Source: an uncultured Oscillospiraceae bacterium (lineage in GTDB: Bacteria > Bacillota > Clostridia > Oscillospirales > Ruminococcaceae). Taken from it: 14,781 nt of DNA. Each line of letters starts with the position of its first letter. The first letter of the stretch is position 1. The stretch spans positions 1 to 14,781 of the forward strand of contig CATNEU010000012.1 of assembly GCA_950097605.1 (NCBI GenBank), given 5' to 3'. Under the pieces are notes generated by a model that was not told the origin of the DNA, ran no database searches, and saw only the letters and a program-made list of their open reading frames with translations. The translations under genes and the position numbers were made by a program. Of this stretch, positions 5,951 through 13,746 are shown piece after piece.

Positions 5951-7753
5951 ATGAACGAGATGATACAAACGCAGCATCTTTGCTTTGCCTATGGGCAGTT
6001 CGAGGCGTTTTCCGAAGCACCCACGCCGGCCCGCATGGTCTTGCAGGATATCTCGCTTTCGATCGAACGCGGCTCCTTCACCGCCGTGCTCGGGCACAAC
6101 GGCTGCGGCAAAAGCACGTTGGCCAAGCATTTCAACGCGATCCTGCTGCCGAGCGGCGGCAAGGTGTATGTGGACGGTATTGATACCGCGATGGAAGACA
6201 AGATCTTCGACGTGAGACAGCGGGTCGGCATGGTCTTTCAAAACCCGGATAACCAGATCGTCGCGACAATTGTCGAGGAGGACGTGGCGTTCGGCCCTGA
6301 AAATCTGGGCATTCCGCGCAAAGAGCTGCGCAGCCGCGTGGATGAAGCGCTCGAAGCCGTGGGTATGACCGACTATAAGGACAAGGCCCCCCACCAGCTC
6401 TCGGGCGGGCAGAAGCAGCGCGTGGCAATCGCGGGCATCATCGCGATGCGGCCGGACTGCATCGTGCTCGATGAACCCACCGCGATGCTCGACCCGCGCG
6501 GGCGGCGCGAGGTCATCGCGACGATTCGCAGACTCAACCGGGAACACGGCATCACGGTGGTTTTGATCACCCATTATATGGACGAGGCTGCGCAGGCCGA
6601 CCGCGTGCTGGTGTTCGACGACGGCAAGCCGATCCTCGACGGCACGGCGCGTGAGGTGTTCTCCCATGTTTCGATCCTCAAGCAGGTGGGCCTGGACGTG
6701 CCGCAGACCACCGAGCTGCTCTATCAGTTGCAAAAATCCGGCGTGCAGACGCCGCACGACGTGCTGCGCGTCGACGAGTGCGCCGAAGCGGTTGCCCGGC
6801 TGTTCCAAAATGCGGGCGTGCCGCGCGGCGCAGCGCGGCGGGTGGACACGGCCGAAACCCGTCCGGAAACACCGCATCAAAACAAAGGCGCCGCCCCGGC
6901 CATTCAAACGGTGCACCTGACCCACACCTACGGCGCCGGTACCTCGCTTGCCAAAAATGCCATTGAGGATGTGAACCTCTCGATTGAGAAGGGCGCGCTG
7001 GTTGGCGTGATTGGGCACACGGGCTCGGGCAAATCGACTTTGATCTCCCATTTAAACGGGCTTTTAAAGCCGACTAAAGGCGAAATCTATATCGACGGCG
7101 AAAATCTCTGGCAAAACCCCAAGGACATCCGCCGGTTTCGCTTCAAGGTGGGGCTGGTGTTTCAATATCCCGAATACCAGTTGTTTGAGGAAACCGTGTA
7201 TAAGGACATCTCGTTCGGCCCGCGCAACATGGGGCTGAACGAATCCGAAATCGACGAGGCCGTGCGCGAAGCGGCGCGGTTTGTGGGCATTGCGGATGAA
7301 CTGCTGGACGCCAGCCCCTTCGAGCTCTCGGGCGGGCAGAAGCGCCGGGTCGCCATTGCAGGCGTCATCGCCATGCATCCGGACATCCTGATTCTGGACG
7401 AGCCGACGGCGGGCCTCGACCCCAAGGGCCGCGACAAGATTTTGCGGCAGATCAAGGAGTACCACGCGGAGCGCGGCAACACGATTTTGCTGATCTCGCA
7501 CAGCATGGAGGACGTTGCGAAGTTTGCCGACCGGGTTCTCGTGATGAACCAGGCGCAGGTTGCAATGTACGACACGACGGAGAATGTCTTTCAGCACGCC
7601 CGGGAGATCGAACAAATGGGGTTGAGCATTCCGCAGATTACCAAGGTGTTCCACCGTCTGGCCGAGCAGGGCTGGCCGGTGCGCCCGGGCGTGTTTACGG
7701 TGGAGAGCGCCAAGCGTGAAATTCTAAACGCACTGAGCAGGGGGGGACGCTGA
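5951..7753 (+). CDS. fused energy-coupling factor ATPase (EcfA1-EcfA2 in one chain)
   Basis: A 600-residue protein with two complete ABC ATPase domains, energising vitamin or metal uptake by an ECF transporter together with EcfT and separately encoded S-components. Domain 1 (about 1-285) has Walker A GHNGCGKST (48-56), Q-loop VFQNPDNQ (Gln97), signature LSGGQ (150-154), Walker B IVLDEPT (171-177) and the H-loop His208. Domain 2 (about 317-600) has GHTGSGKST (355-363), FQYPEYQ (Gln405), LSGGQ (459-463), ILDEPT (481-486) and His517. A linker of about 30 residues rich in Pro, Arg and Ala joins them, with no stop or obvious internal ribosome binding site. In most Firmicutes the two halves are separate genes. 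The ATG has AAAGGA 9 bases upstream, and the stop overlaps ecfT by one base. Confidence 0.93.
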   Translation: MNEMIQTQHLCFAYGQFEAFSEAPTPARMVLQDISLSIERGSFTAVLGHNGCGKSTLAKHFNAILLPSGGKVYVDGIDTAMEDKIFDVRQRVGMVFQNPDNQIVATIVEEDVAFGPENLGIPRKELRSRVDEALEAVGMTDYKDKAPHQLSGGQKQRVAIAGIIAMRPDCIVLDEPTAMLDPRGRREVIATIRRLNREHGITVVLITHYMDEAAQADRVLVFDDGKPILDGTAREVFSHVSILKQVGLDVPQTTELLYQLQKSGVQTPHDVLRVDECAEAVARLFQNAGVPRGAARRVDTAETRPETPHQNKGAAPAIQTVHLTHTYGAGTSLAKNAIEDVNLSIEKGALVGVIGHTGSGKSTLISHLNGLLKPTKGEIYIDGENLWQNPKDIRRFRFKVGLVFQYPEYQLFEETVYKDISFGPRNMGLNESEIDEAVREAARFVGIADELLDASPFELSGGQKRRVAIAGVIAMHPDILILDEPTAGLDPKGRDKILRQIKEYHAERGNTILLISHSMEDVAKFADRVLVMNQAQVAMYDTTENVFQHAREIEQMGLSIPQITKVFHRLAEQGWPVRPGVFTVESAKREILNALSRGGR

Positions 7754-8574
7754 TGCTGAAGGACATCACAATCGGACAGTATTTTACCGGGCATTCGTTT
7801 CTGCACAGGCTGGACCCGCGCATGAAAATCATTCTGACAATGGCGTTTGTGGTGCTGCTGTTCTGCGCCTCCAATCCGCTTGGGCTGCTGGTGGGCGTCC
7901 TGTTGCTCATCGCCGCGTTTGCCGTGTCGAAGGTCCCGGCGAAAATGATTTTGAAAAGCCTCAAGCCGATTATACCGATTATTCTGTTCACAGCAGTACT
8001 GAATATGTTCTTCGTTTCAGGCGACCCGGTGTTCTCGTGGAAGTTTTTAACGATCACCAAGCAGGGCTTGTTTACGGCCCTAACCATGACGGTCCGCATC
8101 CTCTGCCTGATCGCGGGCACCTCGCTGCTGACCTACACCACCACGCCAATCGAGCTGACCGACGGGCTGGAGCGGCTGATGAAGCCGCTACACAAGCTGC
8201 ATTTCCCAGTGCACGAGCTGGCGATGATGATGACGATTGCGCTGCGGTTTATCCCCACGCTGATCGAGGAGACCGATAAAATTATGAACGCCCAGAAATC
8301 GCGCGGCGCGGATATGGATTCCGGCGGGCTTGTGCAGAAGGCAAAAGCGCTGGTTCCGATCCTGATCCCGCTGTTTGTGTCGGCCTTCCGCCGCGCCGAT
8401 GAGCTGGCGCTGGCTATGGAGTGCCGCTGCTACCGCGGCGGTGAAGGGCGCACCCGGCTGCGCAAGCTGCGCATGCAAAGCCGGGACTTTGCGGCCCTGC
8501 TGATTGTTGCGGCTTGCTATGCGGCTGTGATCTGCCTCAACCTGTTTGCAGCCAATCCGCTCCATCTGCTCTAG
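7753..8574 (+). CDS. ecfT: energy-coupling factor transmembrane protein EcfT
   Basis: A 273-residue integral membrane protein, the scaffold that joins the two ECF ATPases to the substrate-binding S-component. It has about five or six hydrophobic segments (near residues 25-60, 68-88, 108-128, 155-172, 200-215 and 245-268). The N-terminal LDPRMKI signature is at 20-26, and two cytoplasmic coupling-helix motifs are seen: AQKSRGAD (180-187) and AMECRCYRGG (221-230). These correspond to the family's two Ala-Arg-Gly-type motifs, although the residue before each Arg is Ser or Cys rather than Ala. It overlaps the ATPase stop codon by one base (TGATG), so translation is coupled. The pairing with a fused ATPase supports a general (group II) ECF module. 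Confidence 0.93.
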   Translation: MLKDITIGQYFTGHSFLHRLDPRMKIILTMAFVVLLFCASNPLGLLVGVLLLIAAFAVSKVPAKMILKSLKPIIPIILFTAVLNMFFVSGDPVFSWKFLTITKQGLFTALTMTVRILCLIAGTSLLTYTTTPIELTDGLERLMKPLHKLHFPVHELAMMMTIALRFIPTLIEETDKIMNAQKSRGADMDSGGLVQKAKALVPILIPLFVSAFRRADELALAMECRCYRGGEGRTRLRKLRMQSRDFAALLIVAACYAAVICLNLFAANPLHLL

Positions 8575-8619
8575 AAGCCGCTTGCCGACCGCTTTTCAGG
8601 ATAGGAGGGAACCCGTTTT

Positions 8620-9369
8620 TTGAGAAACCTGCTTGTGACCATCTGCTACAAGGGCACCGCCTATCACGGCTACCAGGTGCAGAAAAACGCCGTAACCGTA
8701 GCCGAGAAGGTGCAGGACGCGGTGGAGCGCGTGCTGGGCCGGCGGGAAGACATTGTCGGCTGCTCGCGTACCGACACCGGCGTGCACGCCAACATGTACT
8801 GCTTTCATATGAAAACCGAGCACAGCATTCCTTGCGAGCGGCTTCCCGGCGCGCTGAACACCTTTCTGCCGTTCGACATCGCCGTGCTGTCCTGCCGGGA
8901 GGTGCGGCCCGCATTCCACGCGCGCTACCACAGCCTCGGCAAGGAATATGTTTATAAAATCTTCAACAGCCGCATACGCAGCCCGTTTTGGGAGGGGCTT
9001 GCCTATCAGTATCCCTATGCGCTGGACGCGGAAACGCTCGACCGCTGCGCTCAGCGGTTCCTGGGAACCCATGATTTTCGGGCGTTCTGCGCGGCGGGCG
9101 GCGACCTGCACGACACGGTGCGCACCATCACCGAGAGCCGGGTGGCGCGCGAGGGCGACCTGGTGACCTATACGGTGCGCGGCGACGGTTTTCTATACAA
9201 GATGGTGCGCATCATGACCGGCACGCTGCTGCTGGCCGCGGCCGGCCGGCTGGCCGCGGACGATATTTCCGTGATCCTGGAAACCGGCGACCGTTCGCGC
9301 GCCTGCCGGACTGCGCCCGCGCACGGGCTGTATCTAAACCGGGTGTTCTACAACGAGGCGGACTTTTAA
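8620..9369 (+). CDS. truA: tRNA pseudouridine(38-40) synthase TruA
   Basis: A 249-residue pseudouridine synthase that modifies U38-U40 in the anticodon arm of many tRNAs. The catalytic Asp is Asp52 in GCSRTDTGVHA (47-57). The N-terminal strand NLLVTICYKGTAYHGYQVQ, the SLGKEYVYKI strand (about 108-117), the FLGTHDFRAF segment and GDGFLYKMVRIMTGTL (near 189-204) are typical of TruA. Translation very probably starts at TTG 8620, because AGGAGG lies at 8603-8608 and there is no ATG before the conserved first strand. The order ATPase, ecfT, truA is a conserved Firmicutes arrangement. Confidence 0.95.
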   Translation: MRNLLVTICYKGTAYHGYQVQKNAVTVAEKVQDAVERVLGRREDIVGCSRTDTGVHANMYCFHMKTEHSIPCERLPGALNTFLPFDIAVLSCREVRPAFHARYHSLGKEYVYKIFNSRIRSPFWEGLAYQYPYALDAETLDRCAQRFLGTHDFRAFCAAGGDLHDTVRTITESRVAREGDLVTYTVRGDGFLYKMVRIMTGTLLLAAAGRLAADDISVILETGDRSRACRTAPAHGLYLNRVFYNEADF

Positions 9370-9408
9370 GCGGGCTTTGATTTTTATACAGATGCGGAGG
9401 TGATCCCC

Positions 9409-10596
9409 ATGGCCGAAATCAAGGACATACGCGAGGTGCGCAAAAAGCGCAAACGCAAAAAGCTGGTTAAATCGCTGTCTTTTTTTCTGGTATTTGTGCT
9501 GGTGCTCACGCTGGTCATCGCAAACCGCGACAAGTTTGCGGAGATTGACCTCGTAACGGCGGTGCACACGCCGCTGTTCGGCGGAAAAGACAAAGCCGGC
9601 TTTCCCATCATGGTCACGCAGGGTGTGCCCGAGCAGGTTTTGCAAAAAAACGGCAGTCTGGCCATACTCACCGATTCCGCCCTGCTCACCTATAAAAAAT
9701 CCGGCCGGAAAACCGGTGAATATCCGCATGCATATGCCAACCCCGGCGTATGTATATCGGATAAAACCCAAAACTTCCTGCTCTATGACAAGGGTGGCAC
9801 CTCGTTTCAGGTCATGAGCGGCGGAGATACGCTCTATCAAAAGGAAGTCGCGACCCCCATCCAACTAGCGGGCTTTTCCCGTGCGGGCATGGCGGCGGTT
9901 ATCCGCGGCACCGAAAGCCACACCACACAGCTCAGTGTTTTCGATGAGTCGAGCAATGAAATGTACAAGTGGATGGCTGCGAACGAATACGCCGTGGCCT
10001 TCGACTTTGCCCCCAACAGCAAGGGGGCCGCGGTTTGTACCGTCCGCGCCGAGAACGGCGAGTTTGTCAGCACCGTCTATCTATTGGATTTCTCCAAAGA
10101 CAAAGAGGCGTTTAAAGTGGAGCTGCCCGGCGAAATGGCTGTTTCCATCCGGTATGCATCGCAGGATGAAATTGCCGTAGTCACCGACAAGGCCGCAACG
10201 GTTCTGACCGGCAAAGGGCGCGAAAAGGGCCGCTTTGCCTATCAGGACGGGGAGTTGCTGGCATACTGCTATGCGGGCAGTGAACGCGTTCTGGTACTCA
10301 CGGGCAGTGACAGCGTAGATTCCCCGGCCCAGCTCACGGTGCTCGGGATGGACGGCAAAGTGGACAGCCAGGGAGAAGCCGCCGCCAATATCGCAGCCAT
10401 GGCGGCGGACGACGGCAATGTCTACCTGCTTTACAAAGACAGCGTGCGCCAGTTCGATATGAACTTGAAGCGCTCCCGCACCGTGGCGCTGCAATCCTCC
10501 GGCGCCAGCATGACGGCCTCCAACAACAAGGCCTACATATTGGGGCAGAACAGCCTCTCGATGGTGGACTTTTCCGCCCTTTCCTATGACAAATGA
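9409..10596 (+). CDS. DUF5711-type membrane-anchored protein
   Basis: A 395-residue protein of unknown function. A strongly basic cytoplasmic start (KKRKRKK at about 12-18) is followed by one transmembrane helix (about 22-38). The remaining 350 residues lie outside and are built of repeated short beta-strand segments (for example VCISDKTQNFLLYD, LSVFDESSNEMYKW and VYLLYKDSVRQFDM), which suggests a WD40/PQQ-like beta-propeller. From memory this fits the DUF5711 family of Clostridia. The ATG at 9409 is preceded by GGAGG at 9396-9400; the GTG at 9400 is part of that ribosome binding site and is rejected as start. It is the last gene of the ruvC-truA block, 39 bp after truA. Confidence 0.75.
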   Translation: MAEIKDIREVRKKRKRKKLVKSLSFFLVFVLVLTLVIANRDKFAEIDLVTAVHTPLFGGKDKAGFPIMVTQGVPEQVLQKNGSLAILTDSALLTYKKSGRKTGEYPHAYANPGVCISDKTQNFLLYDKGGTSFQVMSGGDTLYQKEVATPIQLAGFSRAGMAAVIRGTESHTTQLSVFDESSNEMYKWMAANEYAVAFDFAPNSKGAAVCTVRAENGEFVSTVYLLDFSKDKEAFKVELPGEMAVSIRYASQDEIAVVTDKAATVLTGKGREKGRFAYQDGELLAYCYAGSERVLVLTGSDSVDSPAQLTVLGMDGKVDSQGEAAANIAAMAADDGNVYLLYKDSVRQFDMNLKRSRTVALQSSGASMTASNNKAYILGQNSLSMVDFSALSYDK

Positions 10597-10636
10597 CAGG
10601 AAGCGGTATGCGTTCCTGTTTCCATATAAAACATAT

Positions 10637-10685
10637 AACGCCGCGTGCGGCATGGCCAGTAACCATGCCGCACGCGGCGTTTTTA
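10637..10685. terminator. strong terminator between DUF5711-type gene and aminotransferase
   Basis: Two perfect 19-base arms, 10637-10655 and 10663-10681 (core CGCCGCGTGCGGCATGG), surround the loop CCAGTAA and are followed by TTTT. It lies between convergent genes. The T-run favours plus-strand transcription; the minus-strand exit is only A/T-rich. Confidence 0.9.
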
Positions 10686-10729
10686 TGCAAAAACCGCAAT
10701 ACCCAGGCGCCGGATCAATCCCGAAGCCT

Positions 10730-11917
10730 TTAAAACATTTCCCGGGCAAGCGCGCCCAAAATGCCCACGCCGCGCACAATCTGCTCGTCGCTTGGCGTGG
10801 AAAAGTTGATGCGGAACGAGGTGGTCGGATCGGTCTCTTTTGCAGTAAACGCGTTGCCCGGCACCACTGCGACTTTGCGTTGCACCGCCGTTTTGCAAAA
10901 GCCCATCATATCCGCGCCTTCTGGCAGCGTGCACCAGATAAACAGGCCGCCCTGCGGGCGGGTATAGGACACCTTTCCGGCCAGTTGTTTGTCCAGCTCG
11001 CCCAGCATCAGGCTGCTCTTTTTGCGGTAGATCTCCCGCAGGCCGGCAATGTGCGCGTCGAAATCCACCGTGCGCAAAAAGCGTTCGCAGATCATCTGCG
11101 GCAGGATGGCCGTGTGCACGTCCGCCCCCTGTTTGCAAACGGTGATCTTGGCAACAATCGGCTGCGGCGCGACCACATAACCCACGCGCAAACCCGGTGA
11201 AAGCACCTTGGAAAAGCTGCCCACATAGATGACGATGCCCTCTGTGTCCATCGACTTAATGGACGGGATATCCGCTCCTTCAAAGCGCAGCTCGCCGTAG
11301 GGGTTGTCCTCCAGGATCAGAATGCCGTACTGCTTCGCAAGTGCATACACCGCTTTTCGCTTTGCAAGGCTCATCGTGATGCCCGATGGATTTTGAAAGT
11401 TGGGAATCAGATAGAGCAGCTTGGCGTTTGGGTTTTCCTGCATCGCCTTCTCGAGCTTTTCAATGTTGACGCCGTCTTCCTCGACCTCCACGCCGACGAG
11501 GTTGACATTATAGGAACGGAACGAATTCAGGGAGCCGATGAAGCTGGGATTTTCGCAGAGGATGGTGTCATGCTCGTTGCACAGCGCCTTGCAGCTCAGT
11601 TCAATGCCCTGCTGTGCGCCCGAAGTCACAATCAGCTCGTCGGTTTCGCCACCAATGCCATAGCGGCTTTTGCAGAGCGTTTTGAGGGCGTCCACCAGCG
11701 CGGGATAGCCCTCCGTAACCGAATACTGCAGCGCGGCAATCGGGTTTTCTGTCAGGATGCCGTTTGTGATTTCGGCAATGGCCTGCACCGGAAACGCCTC
11801 TGCGGAGGGGTTTCCGGCCGCAAACGGGATCACCGAGGGATCGGAGGTGAACTTTAAAATTTCGCGGATCGCCGACGGCTTGAGACCGGAAATTTTATCG
11901 GAAAATACATAATCCAT
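10730..11917 (-). CDS. PLP-dependent aminotransferase, class I/II (2-aminoadipate/aromatic type)
   Basis: A 395-residue fold-type I aminotransferase. Counting from the chosen ATG (3 less than from the upstream GTG), the PLP-binding Lys is about residue 237 in SFSKVLSPGLRVGY. The NPSG motif is at about 176-179, the ring-binding Asp and the Tyr are in EDNPYGELRF (about 204 and 207), and the substrate carboxylate Arg is in FRINFS (about 369). The N-terminal IPFAAGNPSAEAFP resembles the LysN/Aro8/2-aminoadipate group, which transfers amino groups from aromatic, branched or aminoadipate substrates; the exact substrate is unclear. The ATG at 11917 is preferred, because AAAGGG lies 11 bases upstream; the GTG at 11926 is only 2 bases from it. 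It is divergent from yeiH and has its own promoter. Confidence 0.9.
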   Translation of the reverse strand: MDYVFSDKISGLKPSAIREILKFTSDPSVIPFAAGNPSAEAFPVQAIAEITNGILTENPIAALQYSVTEGYPALVDALKTLCKSRYGIGGETDELIVTSGAQQGIELSCKALCNEHDTILCENPSFIGSLNSFRSYNVNLVGVEVEEDGVNIEKLEKAMQENPNAKLLYLIPNFQNPSGITMSLAKRKAVYALAKQYGILILEDNPYGELRFEGADIPSIKSMDTEGIVIYVGSFSKVLSPGLRVGYVVAPQPIVAKITVCKQGADVHTAILPQMICERFLRTVDFDAHIAGLREIYRKKSSLMLGELDKQLAGKVSYTRPQGGLFIWCTLPEGADMMGFCKTAVQRKVAVVPGNAFTAKETDPTTSFRINFSTPSDEQIVRGVGILGALAREMF

Positions 11918-11952
11918 TTTTAGCACAACCCTTTGTTTTAATTTTTAAAACA

Positions 11953-11980
11953 ATTGTAGCACATAGCGCGGAATTTTAAA
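11953..11980 (-). promoter_or_regulatory. promoter of the aminotransferase gene
   Basis: On the minus strand an extended -10, TGCTACAAT (11953-11961), lies about 16 bp from a weak -35, TTTAAA (11975-11980). The start would be near 11946, giving a leader of about 29 nt to the ATG at 11917. Confidence 0.6.
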
Positions 11981-12000
11981 AGGGGCGGGGGACTGCACCG

Positions 12001-12034
12001 GCTTTTGCTTTCATCCGGTATCCGCGGCAAAAGC
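12001..12034. other. inverted repeat in the aminotransferase-yeiH gap
   Basis: GCTTTTGC (12001-12008) and GCAAAAGC (12027-12034) form a perfect 8-bp dyad with an 18-base spacer, just upstream of the aminotransferase promoter. It could be an operator or a remnant hairpin. The rest of the 334-bp gap (11918-12251) is GC-rich up to about 12130 and very A/T-rich after that. I see no gene in it. Confidence 0.35.
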
Positions 12035-12175
12035 GAAGCGGAAAAAGGGAAAGCGCCCCATCCTCTCTCTCGTCGGCAAGCACCCCAATGGGCATTTTGG
12101 AGAGACTTTCCTGTCTGAAAGGAGGGTTCTGCATTTTTAATAAATATTATTGATAGTTATATAAAATATTATAAT

Positions 12176-12204
12176 TTTTGTTTATATATGTTTTATGGTA
12201 TACT
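12176..12204 (+). promoter_or_regulatory. probable promoter of yeiH
   Basis: A -10 TATACT (12199-12204) within a very A/T-rich stretch. The best -35 at 17 bp is the poor TTTTGT (12176-12181). The start would be near 12211, about 40 bases before the yeiH ATG. The A/T-rich upstream DNA may compensate for the weak -35. Confidence 0.5.
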
Positions 12205-12251
12205 GTTGAAAGAATCAAAAGAGCAGATACAGAGGAAAGGAAGAATTCGAT

Positions 12252-13283
12252 ATGAATGAAATCGGGAAGCGCGCGGCGGCGCGCGTGAAAGCGGTTTTGC
12301 CGGGCTTTGCCGTTTGCGTTGCAATCGCAATCATTGCCAAGCTCATTGGAAACCTGCTGCCCAGCGTCGGCGCCGCTACATTTGCAATTGCACTGGGTAT
12401 TCTGGCGGGCAACACCTTTTTGAACAAACCGGTCATGGAGGTGGGCACAAAGTTTTCGGAGAGCCGCCTGCTGGAGTATTCCATTGTGCTGATGGGCGCC
12501 ACCCTGCACCTCACCGATGTGGTTTCGGTCGGCGCGGGCGGGCTATCCTTCATCCTGTTGCAGATGGCCGCAACGATTGCCGCCGCCTATTTTATAGGAC
12601 GCAAGCTGGGTTTCACGCGCAAATTCTCGATGCTCATGTGCGCGGGCAACGCCGTCTGCGGCTCTTCGGCGATTGGCTCCGTCACCCCGATTGTGGGCGC
12701 GGATTCCAAAGATAAAGGCCTTTCGATCACCATTGTCAATGTTACCGGTACGGTTCTGATGGTGCTGCTGCCGGTACTGACCGGCCTGTTCTACCAGCAC
12801 CAGACGCTGCCCACCTCGGCGATGATCGGCGGTACGCTGCAATCCATCGGGCAGGTGGTCGCCTCGGGCATGTTTGTCGGCAGCGAAGTCACCGAAATGG
12901 CCACGGTGTTTAAAATCATCCGCATCATTTTTCTGGTTCTTGTGGCGCTGCTGTTCTCTCGGATGAACACCCAGGAATCCGGCGGCGTCTTTTCCAAACG
13001 GCAGCAGGGCGGCGCCAAGGTCAAAACCGGCATTCCCTGGTTTATCATCGGCTTTTTCCTGCTCAGCGTGGTGAACAGCACCGGCATTGTGCCGGCGCCG
13101 GTTTCAAATGCCGCGCACTTTATCAGCGGACAGTTTGAGATCATCGCACTTGCGGCCATCGGCATGCGCGTGAAATTTAAAACACTGGTCAGCGAGGGGC
13201 CGAAGGCCATGCTGTATGGCGGGCTGGTCGGCGTCAGCCAGGTGGCGGTCGCCTTTTGCCTGATCGCGCTGCTGATTCGGTAG
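12252..13283 (+). CDS. yeiH: YeiH family putative sulfate/anion exporter
   Basis: A 343-residue integral membrane protein with about ten hydrophobic segments. It carries the family's conserved motifs: AIALGILAGN near residues 45-54, NAVCGSSAIGSVTPI at 133-147 (re-entrant-looking, Cys136), and GGTLQSIGQVVASG near 194-207. This family (UPF0324) is annotated as putative sulfate exporter on the basis of neighbours in other bacteria; transport of sulfate has not been shown for this protein, and other anions are possible. AAAGGA lies 10 bases before the ATG. It is transcribed alone from an A/T-rich promoter, divergently from the aminotransferase, and ends before a bidirectional terminator. Confidence 0.88.
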   Translation: MNEIGKRAAARVKAVLPGFAVCVAIAIIAKLIGNLLPSVGAATFAIALGILAGNTFLNKPVMEVGTKFSESRLLEYSIVLMGATLHLTDVVSVGAGGLSFILLQMAATIAAAYFIGRKLGFTRKFSMLMCAGNAVCGSSAIGSVTPIVGADSKDKGLSITIVNVTGTVLMVLLPVLTGLFYQHQTLPTSAMIGGTLQSIGQVVASGMFVGSEVTEMATVFKIIRIIFLVLVALLFSRMNTQESGGVFSKRQQGGAKVKTGIPWFIIGFFLLSVVNSTGIVPAPVSNAAHFISGQFEIIALAAIGMRVKFKTLVSEGPKAMLYGGLVGVSQVAVAFCLIALLIR

Positions 13284-13358
13284 GCAAATGGGGTAGGTGA
13301 TGTTTTGCTAAGGGCACTACCATAAGCAATCGGTAAAATGATTTTTATACAAGGTACA

Positions 13359-13400
13359 ACAAAACAAGAAGGGCAGCGATCGTTGCCCTTCTTGTTTTGT
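13359..13400. terminator. bidirectional terminator between yeiH and the XRE gene
   Basis: Perfect 17-base arms at 13359-13375 and 13384-13400 (core AACAAGAAGGGCA) with loop GCGATCGT. The T-rich right arm serves yeiH, and the A-rich left arm gives T-rich RNA for the minus-strand gene. Confidence 0.85.
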
Positions 13401-13432
13401 ACAAAATCCCAACATACACTTTTTAAACTGTT

Positions 13433-13654
13433 TTATCTTTTTGGATAAAGTAAATTTTCGGGCAAACCCAGGATATAATCGGCGGACACATTATAAAACC
13501 TACAGAGTTTAATGATGTCTTCAATTTTATAAGGGACCTTTCTTGTCTCATATTTTGACACGGCCGATTGTTGACACCCCAATAGATCAGCGATTATTTT
13601 CTGACTTACATCACAATCAACTCTTAAGGCAGTCAATCGATCAATATAATCCAT
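13433..13654 (-). CDS. small XRE-family helix-turn-helix regulator
   Basis: A 73-residue Cro/CI-type DNA-binding protein and little else. The helix-turn-helix spans about residues 17-37 (SQKIIADLLGCQQSAVSKYE), followed by the typical fourth and fifth helices ending in CRFYNVSADYILGLP (51-65). It has no sensor or peptidase domain. The coding DNA is clearly more A/T-rich than the neighbouring housekeeping genes, which suggests acquisition from elsewhere. It starts from ATG 13654 with a GGGGTG ribosome binding site. It is divergent from a small cysteine-rich gene, and an inverted repeat in the shared promoter region is the likely operator for this repressor and perhaps for its own control. Confidence 0.88.
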   Translation of the reverse strand: MDYIDRLTALRVDCDVSQKIIADLLGCQQSAVSKYETRKVPYKIEDIIKLCRFYNVSADYILGLPENLLYPKR

Positions 13655-13687
13655 TTTATCACCCCATAGTAACTATAACAAAGTCCC

Positions 13688-13715
13688 AATAAGACTATTG
13701 ACAAAAAGTCTTATT
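13688..13715. promoter_or_regulatory. putative operator between XRE gene and small Cys-rich gene
   Basis: AATAAGACT (13688-13696) and AGTCTTATT (13707-13715) are a perfect 9-bp inverted repeat with a 10-bp spacer that contains the -35 of the rightward promoter. AGACTATT also occurs twice as a direct repeat at 13692-13699 and 13717-13724, the second copy running into the -10. Binding here would block the rightward promoter. That the XRE protein is the binder is inferred from adjacency. Confidence 0.6.
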
Positions 13716-13726
13716 CAGACTATTAT
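13698..13726 (+). promoter_or_regulatory. promoter of the small Cys-rich gene
   Basis: Consensus -35 TTGACA (13698-13703), a 17-bp spacer and TATTAT (13721-13726). It is followed closely by AGGAGGT (13734-13740), so the leader is very short, roughly 10-15 bases before the ATG. Confidence 0.85.
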
Positions 13727-13746
13727 AGTGTTTAGGAGGTGTGAGT

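Noticed and set aside
5945..7051. Long minus-strand open frame (about 368 codons) opposite the ECF ATPase gene
   Set aside because: It is the antisense shadow of a GC-rich gene with full ABC motifs on the plus strand. It has no ribosome binding site and no recognisable domain.
12089..12154. Short frame beginning MGILERLSCLKGG upstream of yeiH, with AAAGGAGG inside
   Set aside because: It has no ribosome binding site of its own and lies upstream of the likely yeiH promoter. The AAAGGAGG is not followed by a start codon at a useful distance.
11918..12251. Riboswitch before yeiH or the aminotransferase
   Set aside because: I could not match the core motifs of SAM, lysine, T-box or similar classes. 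The visible hairpins are simple, and both predicted leaders are only about 30-40 nt.
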